Assembly (NCBI GenBank): GCA_964236535.1
Contig: CAXSEF010000013.1
Location: forward strand, 1-55,149
Reading direction: 5' to 3'
Source: CAXSEF01 sp964236535
GTDB taxonomy: Bacteria; Pseudomonadota; Alphaproteobacteria; Acetobacterales; Acetobacteraceae
DNA length: 55,149 nt
Shown here: positions 35,153 through 43,247 of the stretch, piece by piece
Position numbering within the stretch: position 1 is the stretch's first letter
How the letters are laid out: the number at the start of each line of letters is the position of its first letter
Program-made: the position numbers and the translations under genes
The notes under the pieces: model-generated
What the model saw: only the letters and a program-made list of their open reading frames with translations
Database searches by the model: none
What the model was told of the DNA's origin: nothing

Positions 35153-36268
35153 ATGGATCTGTTGATGACCGGAGCGAACGGCTTCCTGGGCGGGCAGCTG
35201 GCGACCCAGTGGCTGCTGCGCCACCCGGATGCACGGATCGGCTGCCTGGTGCGCGCGGACACCGACCATGCCGCTCGCGCCCGGCTGCACGAGGCGCTGC
35301 GCCGGGCGATGTCCGACCAGGCGATGCAGGCAGAGCCCGACGCGCTGCTGGCGCGTGTCGAGGCTATCCGTGGCGACATGTCTGATCCCGCCTGGACCAG
35401 CCGGGCGCGAACCTGGCTGCACGGACCAGCTGAACTGTTGCACTGCGCGGCCAACCTGTCGTTCCGCGAGGCCGACCGGGTGGCGGTCTGGCGAACCAAC
35501 GTCGACGGCACACGGGCGCTGGTCGACGCGCTGCCTTCGATGCCGGCGGTGGTGGCCTTCAACCACGTCAGCACCGCCTACGTTGCCGGTAACCGGCAGG
35601 GCGACATCCTGGAGGACGACCACAGCAGGCCTGACGGCTTCAACAACCCGTACGAGGAAAGCAAGTGGACCGCCGAGGCGCTGGTGCGCGAGGGCTGCGC
35701 TGCTGCCGGGGTCGCGTGGCGGGTGTTCCGCCCCAGCATCGTGATCGCGCATTCGACCACGCACCGGATGGCCTCGCAATCCGGGTTCTACCAGGTCGCC
35801 GAGACGCTGCTCCAGTTCGGCCGAAGCCCTCGGGCGCAGGGTGCGGGCGAGGTGCTGCTGCCGATGCAGTCGGGCACCACGCTCGACCTGATTCCGGTCG
35901 ACGTGGTGGTGCGCGAGATCCTGGCACTGGTGGCGTTGGGCGGGGAGAGCAGTAACCGCACGTTCCACATCACCAGCGATGCGCCGCTGTCGCTGGCCGA
36001 GGTGCTACGCGAGTTGTCGCCGATGACCGGAGTGGCGATCGGCGTCATGCCAGGTTGCAGAGGCGACGCTGGGTCGGTTTCACCCGCAGCGGCCCTGGTA
36101 ATGCGCCAGTTGCGCTTCTACATGCCCTATTTCTTGTTCGCGCGGCGTTTCGACCGTAGCAATACCGTACTCGACGGCAAGGCAACAGCGTTTCGTCTCG
36201 ACGTCGCCCAGTTGCGCGGCTTCGTGCACTCGTTCGTGGCGCAACAGAACATGCGCCAAGCGGGGTGA
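35153..36268 (+). CDS. thioester-reductase-like NAD(P)-dependent dehydrogenase
   Basis: 371-aa short-chain dehydrogenase of the extended NAD-binding-4 (male sterility/thioester reductase) type. The Rossmann motif is MTGANGFLGGQLA (about residues 5-17). The catalytic YxxxK is NPYEESKW near residue 165, with HVSTAYVAG upstream as the serine/threonine site. No acyl-carrier or adenylation domain is attached. Family members reduce acyl-thioesters or modify sterol and nucleotide-sugar substrates; the substrate here is unknown. AGGAAAG lies about 11 bases before the ATG at 35153. Confidence 0.82.
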   Translation: MDLLMTGANGFLGGQLATQWLLRHPDARIGCLVRADTDHAARARLHEALRRAMSDQAMQAEPDALLARVEAIRGDMSDPAWTSRARTWLHGPAELLHCAANLSFREADRVAVWRTNVDGTRALVDALPSMPAVVAFNHVSTAYVAGNRQGDILEDDHSRPDGFNNPYEESKWTAEALVREGCAAAGVAWRVFRPSIVIAHSTTHRMASQSGFYQVAETLLQFGRSPRAQGAGEVLLPMQSGTTLDLIPVDVVVREILALVALGGESSNRTFHITSDAPLSLAEVLRELSPMTGVAIGVMPGCRGDAGSVSPAAALVMRQLRFYMPYFLFARRFDRSNTVLDGKATAFRLDVAQLRGFVHSFVAQQNMRQAG

Positions 36269-36459
36269 CCGCGCCGTAAGGCTAGCGGCGAGATAGTTCG
36301 CGCTCGGCTGATCCGTCGCCGGCTAAAGCGCCATATAATAAGGATTCCTCGAGTTGCGTTTATTGCTCCAGGCGGTGACCGATCTTGGCGGTCAAGGGGC
36401 AGCGGTGGTTAGTATGTCGGGGCGCAGCCTGATCTTGATTATTCGCATGCACGGAGTTT

Positions 36460-36483
36460 GCGCCGGCCCTTGCGGGCCGGCGC
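36460..36483. terminator. stem-loop downstream of manganese catalase
   Basis: Perfect 10-bp GC stem GCGCCGGCCC/GGGCCGGCGC with a 4-base loop (GCAA on the catalase coding strand), nine bases past the catalase stop. No T-run follows, so it may act as an mRNA 3' hairpin or a Rho-assisted terminator. It also lies between convergent genes. Confidence 0.6.
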
Positions 36484-36491
36484 CCGAGGTC

Positions 36492-37406
36492 TCAGCGACT
36501 TTTCTGATACAGCTTGCTGGCGATCTCGAAAATCTCTTCCGGAGCGTAGTCGGGCGTGAACGCTCCGTAGTTTCCGTCCAGTTCAGGGATCTTGCCGCCC
36601 TGCGGGCAGCCCTCGACAACCTCGAGATTGCCGGGCGGGTCGCCAGGCAGCGCCACCTCGTCATTCGACCAGATGCCGGCGGCCTCCTGGTAATCCTCCG
36701 GGCTGAAGCTGTACAGCCGGCGATGGCTGCCCTCGTTCAGGTACTTCTGGCACTCGGGAACGCGGTCGAGGTTGATGTTCGGGGTCGGCAGCATCTTCTC
36801 GATCTCGACACCGGTCAGCTTCTTCAACGCCAGCGCGTAGGCATGGGCATGGAGCGAGCCGCGTACCAGCAGATAGGCGCAAACCTCGCGTCCGGTCGGC
36901 TCGATCATGGTCTCGTACACCCGCATCTTATGGATGCGCGCGCCGCATTCGAGATGGAAATTGTGCAGCAGGTCGATGATGATGTTGCCGGTCGTGGTCA
37001 CCATGTCCATGTTCCAGGACGCGGCGTTGGAATTCATCGGCATCGAGCCGCCGCCGTTGCTGAGGAAGCTGCCGGCGAGGCGGACGTTCTGCATGTCGTG
37101 GAACGGCGCGCTGGAGATGTCGACGTCCTTGCGCTGGTCCCCTGGACCGCAGTTCAGCATTGAGATGCCCGTGCTGACCAGCTCAATGTGGCCGAGTTCT
37201 TCGGCGAAGATACTGGACACCAGGCTGTAGAACGGACGCAGCTTTGTCTTGCTACGGAAGTTGAAGCTCTGGAACATGTAGTTGCCCAGAGTCGACATCT
37301 CACCGTATTTGCCACCCAGCAGTTCCTGCAAGGCGGCGGCGGCGTTCGGTTCCGGTTTCTTTGGGAGCGGGAGCTCTGCCTGTAGCTTGTCGATGCGCAT
37401 GAACAT
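36492..37406 (-). CDS. manganese catalase
   Basis: 304-aa non-heme catalase with a dinuclear manganese site, decomposing hydrogen peroxide in the cytosol. It begins MFMRIDKLQAELPLPKKPEP. By comparison with the family the metal ligands are Glu36 (KYGEMS), Glu70 and His73 (FAEELGHIE), Glu153 (NFHLECGAR) and His186 (GSLHAHAYA). SFNFRSKTKLRPFY is the conserved helix between ligands. ATG 37406 has GGAG about ten bases upstream. A candidate stress sigma-factor promoter lies at 37441-37467. Convergent with the dehydrogenase at 35153. Confidence 0.94.
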   Translation of the reverse strand: MFMRIDKLQAELPLPKKPEPNAAAALQELLGGKYGEMSTLGNYMFQSFNFRSKTKLRPFYSLVSSIFAEELGHIELVSTGISMLNCGPGDQRKDVDISSAPFHDMQNVRLAGSFLSNGGGSMPMNSNAASWNMDMVTTTGNIIIDLLHNFHLECGARIHKMRVYETMIEPTGREVCAYLLVRGSLHAHAYALALKKLTGVEIEKMLPTPNINLDRVPECQKYLNEGSHRRLYSFSPEDYQEAAGIWSNDEVALPGDPPGNLEVVEGCPQGGKIPELDGNYGAFTPDYAPEEIFEIASKLYQKSR

Positions 37407-37440
37407 GGTGGGATTTCTCCAGATTTGGTTTCCTGACGGG

Positions 37441-37467
37441 TATACGGGTTGAAACCGCCCGAGTTCC
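37441..37467 (-). promoter_or_regulatory. candidate EcfG-type promoter of the manganese catalase
   Basis: On the reverse strand GGAAC is followed after 16 bases by CGTATA, 35-61 bases upstream of the catalase ATG. The general stress sigma factor EcfG of alphaproteobacteria recognises GGAAC-N16/17-cGTT, so the -35 is exact and the -10 differs in one or two bases. Assignment is tentative. Confidence 0.4.
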
Positions 37468-37685
37468 GGATCTGGGGTCGCTTCTATTGTCTTCGCATAA
37501 ACGTCATCCCGGACGGTGCATCGCCATCGTCGCTGTCCGTGATCGCGGACCATCGCGGCGGCAGCCGGACTCGGTGCAGGCATCGCCTGCCGTCATCGTT
37601 CGCTAACCAGTCGGCAAGCTTCTCGGCTCACGATGGCATATCGGGGACGGCCGGGGGACGGCTCCGCGAACGGAGTGTGTCAACC

Positions 37686-38738
37686 ATGCCAGTCACGGCG
37701 CCCACGTCGGGCCTGCCCGGCGTCGTACCGTTGAGCGCGGCAACGCCAGGCGGACCGTTGCCCGGGCGCGGGGCGCCAGCCGGGGCTGCAACGGACCGGG
37801 TCGATGTCGTATCGCTCTCTCCGGCAGCCCGCCAGTTCCAGTCCCTCGACGCGCCGGTCGTGGCAATGCGCCAGCTCGGCGTGCTCCTGACAGAATTCGA
37901 CCAGCTGGGCGACAGCCGAACGCCGCTGGTCCTCGGCGGGCTGGCGGCAGAAATCGGCAGCTCGGCGGAAGGCCTGGGGACCGTGCTGCAGGCGATGACG
38001 CCTTGGCAGGACGGAACGACGCTCCCCGCTGCTGCGGGCATCGCGCTGCTGCGGGCGCTTGAGGTGGTGAGCCCGACCGAAGGCAGCGCAGGACTTTCGC
38101 CGGCCCCGGCCGCACCGGCTGCCGACGCGACGCGGCCGGCTGCGGCAGGCACGGTTCCGTCCGGCCTCATACCGGACCCCGCTGATCGCGAGCCTGGTGC
38201 GCCTGATCGTGCTGTCCCAGCCGGGAGCGCGGCTGGCCTGGACGCTGTCCGCAGCCGTTCCCCGAGCCTGGACCTGCAGCGGCAGGCCGAGCAGATTGCC
38301 GGGTCCATGCTGCACCGCGCCGCCGACACCCTGGGGCGCATGGAAATGCGCTTGCATTCGTGGCCGTCCCTGGACGATCGGGGCGCGGCCAACCCCGAAA
38401 CGGCCTGGTGCGCGACGCAGATCGGACTGGCGCTTGCCCAGGTGGCACGGGCCGCGCACCCGGCCGACGCCGCGCCGAAACGCGGCGCCGCCGGGTTCGC
38501 CGCGCTGCTGGTCCCCTGGGAGGCGGGGCCGGGGCAGGTGTCCGGCCGGCTGCGGGCCGGGACCGCGATCGTGCTGCTTGGTTTCGCTGCGGGCACGCTG
38601 GCTCTGGCGGGCCGCATGGACTTTACGACGGCGCGTATCGGCGTCGGCGTGGCACTCGCGGTCGCCGGGATGGCCTGGGCCTGGCGCCGCCTTACGCCGT
38701 GGCGTGAACCGCGGCTGCGGGTGGAGCTCACGCGCTGA
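37686..38738 (+). CDS. hypothetical protein with two C-terminal membrane segments
   Basis: 350-aa protein that I do not recognise. The N-terminal half is Ala/Pro/Gly-rich and contains DVVSLSPAARQFQ near residue 45, a motif like the VSLSPAAR segment of FlgM and some flagellar accessory proteins; this may be chance. A helical region (QAEQIAGSMLHRAADTLGRM) is followed by two hydrophobic segments near the C-terminus (TAIVLLGFAAGTLALAG and IGVGVALAVAGMAWAW) and a basic tail. ATG 37686 has GGAG ten bases upstream; the longer frame upstream lacks coding character. It lies 107 bases before the ATP-grasp gene in the same direction and could belong with that cluster. Confidence 0.6.
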   Translation: MPVTAPTSGLPGVVPLSAATPGGPLPGRGAPAGAATDRVDVVSLSPAARQFQSLDAPVVAMRQLGVLLTEFDQLGDSRTPLVLGGLAAEIGSSAEGLGTVLQAMTPWQDGTTLPAAAGIALLRALEVVSPTEGSAGLSPAPAAPAADATRPAAAGTVPSGLIPDPADREPGAPDRAVPAGSAAGLDAVRSRSPSLDLQRQAEQIAGSMLHRAADTLGRMEMRLHSWPSLDDRGAANPETAWCATQIGLALAQVARAAHPADAAPKRGAAGFAALLVPWEAGPGQVSGRLRAGTAIVLLGFAAGTLALAGRMDFTTARIGVGVALAVAGMAWAWRRLTPWREPRLRVELTR

Positions 38739-38845
38739 GCGCAACGGTCGATGCGGCGCGGCTGAGCTGCTGCGAGCCGGTGTGGCCTGGTGGCCGGCGG
38801 GCTGCTGCGGGAATAGAACCGGACGGCAATCGCAGCGGAGCTGTC

Positions 38846-40153
38846 ATGCGCATCCTCGGCATGAGCCAGCGCGTCTATCTTGGCGACATCTATCTCGCGC
38901 TGCAGCGCGAAGGCCACGCGGTCCGGGTGTTCGCCACCGACACGCCGGACGAGTGTGCTTTCGGCGGACTGATCGACACCGTTCCCGACTGGCGGGCCGA
39001 GCTGGGCTGGGTCGGGCGAGACGGCATCATCCTGTTCGAGGGGGTGCGCCAGGGCGCGCTGCAGGACGAGCTTCGCGCCGCCGGTTACCGGGTGATCGGC
39101 AGCAGTGCCTACGGCGACCGGCTGGAGAACGAGCGCGATTTCGGGCAGGCGGTGCTGCAGGACGCCGGCCTGTCGATCGCTGCCAGCCAGGGTTTTGAGA
39201 CGCACAACGCGGCGTCGCGCTGGCTTGCGGCGCACCCCGGGAGGTTCGTGCTCAAGCACGACGGCGGAGCACACGCGACTTTCGTCGGCGAGCACGCCCA
39301 GGGCGCCGACGTCGCCTTCTGCCTGCGCCGGCGTTCAGGCCAGGGGAGCGGCGGGCGGGTGCTGCTGATGCCGCGGCTCGACGGGGTCGAGGTGGGCGTC
39401 GGCGGCTACTTCGACGGCCACGCGTTCCTGCGCCCAGCCTGCATCGATTTCGAGCACAAGCGCTTCTTCCCCGGCGAGCTGGGCGAGATGACCGGCGAGA
39501 TGGGCACGCTTGCCTCGTTCGAGCACGCCGAGGCGCTGTTCGCGGCCACGCTGGACCGGGTGGCGCCGCAGCTGGCCCGCGCCGGCCATCGCGGCTACGT
39601 CAACCTCAACCTGATCGTCAACGAGGCCGGCCTCTGGCCGCTGGAGTTCACCTGCCGCATCGGCAATCCCGGATTTGCGGTGCTGGCGGCGCTGCAGTGC
39701 GCGGGGTGGGGCGACCTGCTCGAGCGGATGGCGGGGACGGGCCGTGGTCCGGTTCCCGTCGACTCCGGGTGGTCGGTCGCCATCGTGCTGAGCGTGCCGC
39801 CATTCCCCGGCTGGACCGCGACCGGCGCGCCGGAGGAGGACGCGCCGGTGTTCTTCCATCGCGCGCCAACCGCAGGCGAACTCGCGCGCTACCACTGGGT
39901 CGACATGCGCTGTGAACGCGGCGGCAGTCAAAGCGGGGGACAGTTGCTGGTGCATAGGCGCTCGGGACATGCGATGATCGTCACTGGAACTGGGTCCGAT
40001 GTGACTGCGGCCCAGCATGCGGCGCGAACCAGGGCACGCAACGTGATCATCCCGGAACTGCGCTGGCGGGCTGATATCGGCGACCGCTTCCTGCGCGGCG
40101 ACGCCGCCCGGCTGGCGGCGCTGGGATGGCTGCCGCCGGCGTTCGCGGCGTGA
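38846..40153 (+). CDS. PurD-like ATP-grasp ligase
   Basis: 435-aa ATP-grasp enzyme related to phosphoribosylamine-glycine ligase, predicted to join a carboxylate to an amine through an acyl-phosphate. MRILGMSQRVYLGDIYLALQ opens a PreATP-grasp fold. FVLKHDGGAHATFVGEHAQGA (about residues 133-153, quoted 20 at most: FVLKHDGGAHATFVGEHAQ) is the ATP-binding lysine/glycine loop, and WPLEFTCRIGNPGFAVLAAL is the metal/phosphate motif (PurD has EFNxRxGDPE). As purine genes are not nearby, a role outside purine synthesis is inferred. GGAG seven bases upstream supports ATG 38846. It begins a tightly packed run with the next three genes; two bases separate it from the next ATG. Confidence 0.85.
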   Translation: MRILGMSQRVYLGDIYLALQREGHAVRVFATDTPDECAFGGLIDTVPDWRAELGWVGRDGIILFEGVRQGALQDELRAAGYRVIGSSAYGDRLENERDFGQAVLQDAGLSIAASQGFETHNAASRWLAAHPGRFVLKHDGGAHATFVGEHAQGADVAFCLRRRSGQGSGGRVLLMPRLDGVEVGVGGYFDGHAFLRPACIDFEHKRFFPGELGEMTGEMGTLASFEHAEALFAATLDRVAPQLARAGHRGYVNLNLIVNEAGLWPLEFTCRIGNPGFAVLAALQCAGWGDLLERMAGTGRGPVPVDSGWSVAIVLSVPPFPGWTATGAPEEDAPVFFHRAPTAGELARYHWVDMRCERGGSQSGGQLLVHRRSGHAMIVTGTGSDVTAAQHAARTRARNVIIPELRWRADIGDRFLRGDAARLAALGWLPPAFAA

Positions 40154-40155
40154 GC

Positions 40156-41214
40156 ATGGCCCACGTGGTCCAGGCTCTGCCGGACCAGGTTCGGCAGGAC
40201 GCCGGTGCGACTGGTGCGGCGCCAGTGCCCGGTGTTCGAGACGCGTTGCCGGCCGACGAGCAGGACTCGATCGGATCATGCTTGGCCGGCGGCATTTCGC
40301 CGCAGGTGGCGCTGTCCCGGCTGCTCCTGGGTGGGGCCGGCGCGGACGCGATCGCCGAGCAGGTGGAGAGCCGTCGGCCGCCTGGCGATGCGGCGCAAGG
40401 CCGGCACGCGGCGTGGCGGGCGCTCTCCGGCCTGCTGGAGGGACGCGGCACGATGCTGGCGCGGCTGGCAGGCGAGGTGGCGCGGCTTGGCGGCAACCAT
40501 GCGGCGCTGGCGGGCGGGGATGGCGTGGCACCCGGCGGGCGCGGTCCGGCGCAGGGGGCCGCGAAGGGGATCGCGGCGTTCTTCGACCAGGCGGTGGCGT
40601 TCTCGCCGGAGGCCAGCGTTGCGCTGTACTCGCTGGGCGACCCGGCGATCCTGGCCGCAGCCACCCGCGAAATCGTGGAGTGGCTGCACGGGCAGGGCTG
40701 CGTCGGCCCCGGCATGGACGTGCTCGACCTCGGCTGCGGCATCGGTCGTCTGGCGATGGCACTCGCGCCAGGCTGCCGCTCGGTGCTCGGCCTCGACGTC
40801 TCGACCGGCATGGTAGCGGAGGCGCGGCGGCGCTGTGCTCCCTGGCCCGGCATCAGCATCGAGCCCACTGACGGTACCAGCCTGGATGCCCTGCCGTCGG
40901 CCGGTTTCGACCTGGTGCTGGCGGTCGACAGCTTTCCCTATCTGGTGCAGGTCGGGCCGGCGGCGCTGGCCACCCATGTCCGGGGGGCCGGACGCATCCT
41001 GCGTCCGGGCGGACGGCTGGTGATCCTCAACCTGTCATTCGGGCGCGGCCTGGCCACCGACCGGGCGGACCTGCAGGCGCTGGCGGTGGAATGCCGCCTG
41101 GCGGTGGAGCTGGACGGCACGCGGCCGTTCGCGTTGTGGGACGGCACGGCGTTCATCCTGCGCCGGCCGCTGGAACCGGAGTCGACGGTGTTCCGGTACG
41201 GGGCCGGCCCGTGA
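40156..41214 (+). CDS. class I SAM-dependent methyltransferase
   Basis: 352-aa protein whose C-terminal half is a Rossmann methyltransferase: SAM motif VLDLGCGIGRLAMAL (about residues 196-210), LGLDVSTGMVAEARRR as motif II, and a post-motif region LRPGGRLVILNLSFG. The N-terminal 120 residues are an unfamiliar helical extension (QVALSRLLLGGAGADAIAEQ). The start may be ATG 40156 or a GTG at 40150 that overlaps the previous stop. It overlaps the next gene by four bases (GTGA). The acceptor is unknown, but its neighbours suggest a small molecule made by the ATP-grasp ligase. Confidence 0.85.
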   Translation: MAHVVQALPDQVRQDAGATGAAPVPGVRDALPADEQDSIGSCLAGGISPQVALSRLLLGGAGADAIAEQVESRRPPGDAAQGRHAAWRALSGLLEGRGTMLARLAGEVARLGGNHAALAGGDGVAPGGRGPAQGAAKGIAAFFDQAVAFSPEASVALYSLGDPAILAAATREIVEWLHGQGCVGPGMDVLDLGCGIGRLAMALAPGCRSVLGLDVSTGMVAEARRRCAPWPGISIEPTDGTSLDALPSAGFDLVLAVDSFPYLVQVGPAALATHVRGAGRILRPGGRLVILNLSFGRGLATDRADLQALAVECRLAVELDGTRPFALWDGTAFILRRPLEPESTVFRYGAGP

Positions 41215-42137
41215 ACGAGGTAGGGCTGCTGCGTCTGGCCCGCATGGTGGGCGAGACCGGCTACGGCTTCGTCACCCCGACGCCCGCGACCCATGCGCGG
41301 GTGAACTGCCGACCGGGCAACGCCTGGGCGCGCGACCTGCGCGACGTGTTCGGCTGGAGTCGCCCGTTCCTCGACGGCGTGCTCAACCCTGCCATGGTAT
41401 CAGCGATGGGCGAGGCGGGCGTGCTCGCGCGCCACGGCGAGGGCTGGCGCAGCCTGGTGCGGCTGTCGAGCCTCGACGGGCTGCTGTTCCTGCACTCGGC
41501 CTATCCGACCGGCGCGTCCGACGCGGTGTTCTTCGGTCCGGACACCTACCGCTATGCGACCGCGGTGCAGGAGGTGCTGGCCGGCCGTGCGGCACCGGTG
41601 CATCGGGCGGTGGACGTCGGCTGCGGCGCCGGCCCGGCGGCGATCGTGCTGGCGCGAGCGCAGCCTCAGGCGCAGGTAGTGGGCGTCGACATCAACCCGG
41701 CCGCCGTCCTGATCACCCGGGTCAACGCGTTGCTGGCCGGCGTGGCCGTGCAGGCACTGCACAGTGACCTGTTGTCCGGCGTGGAGGGCGAGTTCGACCT
41801 GATCGTGTCCAACCCGCCCTATCTGGCCGACCCGGCGGAGCGTGCCTACCGCCACGGCGGCGGTCCTCTGGGGGCGGCGCTGTCGCTGCGGATCGTGCAG
41901 GCAGCGCTCACCCGGCTTTCGCCCGGCGGGACGCTGGTGCTCTACACTGGTGTCGCAATCGTGAACGGCTCCGACCCCTTCCTGCAGGCCGTCGAAAGCC
42001 ATCTCGGGGGACACGACATCATGTGCCGATACCGCGAGGTGGACCCTGACGTGTTCGGCGAGGAGCTGGATCAGGAGCCCTATGTCGCGGCCGATCGTAT
42101 TGCGGCCGTGGTGCTCACGGCTACCAGGAACGGGTGA
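41211..42137 (+). CDS. HemK/PrmC-like methyltransferase with NPPY motif
   Basis: 308-aa methyltransferase with a SAM site AVDVGCGAGPAAIVLARAQP (about residues 136-155) and the catalytic motif LIVSNPPYLAD, used by enzymes methylating planar nitrogens (adenine N6, glutamine N5). The N-terminal 120 residues do not look like the PrmC helical domain. The start is a GTG at 41211 overlapping the upstream stop. Since it sits in a biosynthesis-like operon rather than next to prfA, a metabolite substrate is more likely than a release factor; this is inference. Confidence 0.85.
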   Translation: MNEVGLLRLARMVGETGYGFVTPTPATHARVNCRPGNAWARDLRDVFGWSRPFLDGVLNPAMVSAMGEAGVLARHGEGWRSLVRLSSLDGLLFLHSAYPTGASDAVFFGPDTYRYATAVQEVLAGRAAPVHRAVDVGCGAGPAAIVLARAQPQAQVVGVDINPAAVLITRVNALLAGVAVQALHSDLLSGVEGEFDLIVSNPPYLADPAERAYRHGGGPLGAALSLRIVQAALTRLSPGGTLVLYTGVAIVNGSDPFLQAVESHLGGHDIMCRYREVDPDVFGEELDQEPYVAADRIAAVVLTATRNG

Positions 42138-42144
42138 CCCGACA

Positions 42145-43089
42145 ATGCCGGATGGATCCTTCGCACCGGACGCGGCGCCGCTGCAACGGCGCCTCGCCGC
42201 TTTCAATGCGACGCGCTTCAACCCCGCCTTGCCGACCGATCGCTGGCGCGACGACATTGCCGACCAGGCCGAGCGGCTGTGCGAGGAGGGTGAGTGGCTC
42301 GAGCAGCGCCGCGCCCAGGTGCACAGCCGTGCTGCCACGGCGCCGCGTGATGCCGACGGCTTCGTCGCGTGGTTCGAGGTGCTGGAGAAGGACGGACCCG
42401 GCCAGGGCGACGCGTTGTTCCCCTGGCTGGCCGATGTCGCGACGATGGACGAGATGCGCTGGTTCCTGACCCAGGAGGTGGCGGGCGAGGCCGGCTTCGA
42501 CGACTTGGCTGCGCTCACACAGGTCAAGCTGACGCAGCGCGCCAAGCTCGAGATCGCCCGCAACTACTGGGATGAGATGGGGCGTGGCAATCCGAAGGGG
42601 ATGCATGGCCCGATGCTGGAGGTGATCGCCGATCGCCTCGGGTTGTGCCCGACGTTGCAGGACACCGTGCCGGAGTCGCTGGCACTGGCCAACGTAATGG
42701 CCGGCCTCGCGTGCAGCCGGCGCTACGCCTATCACTCGGTGGGGGCGCTGGGGATTATTGAGCAGACGGCGCCCAGTCGTGCGGTGCTGGTAGCGCGCGG
42801 GCTCAAGCGACTGGGCGTGCCCGCGGAGGATCGGCACTACTTCGACCTGCATGCCGTGCTCGACATCAAGCACTCCGAAGCCTGGAATGCCGAGGCGCTG
42901 CACCCGCTGGTCGCGGAGAACCCGGACGTGGCGCCAGCGATCGCCGAGGGCGCGCTGATGCGGCTCGAAGCCGGCGCTGCCTGTTTCGAGCGCTATCGCG
43001 CCGAGCTCTGGGGGGAGCAGACCGCGACCGTCGAGTCGTCCGGGACGTGCCCGGTAGCGTCGGGGCGCCGGGGCTTCTGTGTACGTTGA
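42145..43089 (+). CDS. heme-oxygenase-like diiron oxidase/oxygenase candidate
   Basis: 314-aa all-helical protein of the iron-containing redox family. Candidate metal ligands are Glu111 (FLTQEVAGE), Glu144 and His154 (YWDEMG...MHGP), Glu206 (GIIEQTAP), and His236, Asp240 and His243 (DLHAVLDIKHSEAW). The spacings E-x9-H and H-x3-D-x2-H match those of heme-oxygenase-like diiron enzymes as I recall them (for example SznF and related N-oxygenases, UndA, CADD). Such enzymes oxidise amines or cleave carbon-carbon bonds. It is the last gene of the four-gene unit, seven bases after the previous stop. The exact reaction is unknown. Confidence 0.8.
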   Translation: MPDGSFAPDAAPLQRRLAAFNATRFNPALPTDRWRDDIADQAERLCEEGEWLEQRRAQVHSRAATAPRDADGFVAWFEVLEKDGPGQGDALFPWLADVATMDEMRWFLTQEVAGEAGFDDLAALTQVKLTQRAKLEIARNYWDEMGRGNPKGMHGPMLEVIADRLGLCPTLQDTVPESLALANVMAGLACSRRYAYHSVGALGIIEQTAPSRAVLVARGLKRLGVPAEDRHYFDLHAVLDIKHSEAWNAEALHPLVAENPDVAPAIAEGALMRLEAGAACFERYRAELWGEQTATVESSGTCPVASGRRGFCVR

Positions 43090-43097
43090 TCGGGTAG

Positions 43098-43235
43098 AAA
43101 GGCAAGGCCAGAGGCTCTCCCTCTAGCTTCTGCCAAACGCTGAGACTTTGGAATCCTTATGCTTAAGCAAGGAATCTTCAAATGCCTCAGGTCTTTGGCG
43201 GGCCTTGGCGGACTCCAGTCTTGCGTGCTGATACG
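43098..43235 (-). repeat. intergenic palindromic repeat, partial copy R7
   Basis: Reverse-orientation copy between the diiron-enzyme gene and prfB (convergent genes). It holds GGCAAGGCCAGAGGCTCTCC, CCAAACGCTGAGACTTTGG, the central CTTAAG at 43162-43167 and AAATGCCTCAGGTCTTTGG. Several stem pairs are broken by point changes and the left half of the element is missing. Confidence 0.8.
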
Positions 43236-43247
43236 CCATGCTCGGGC

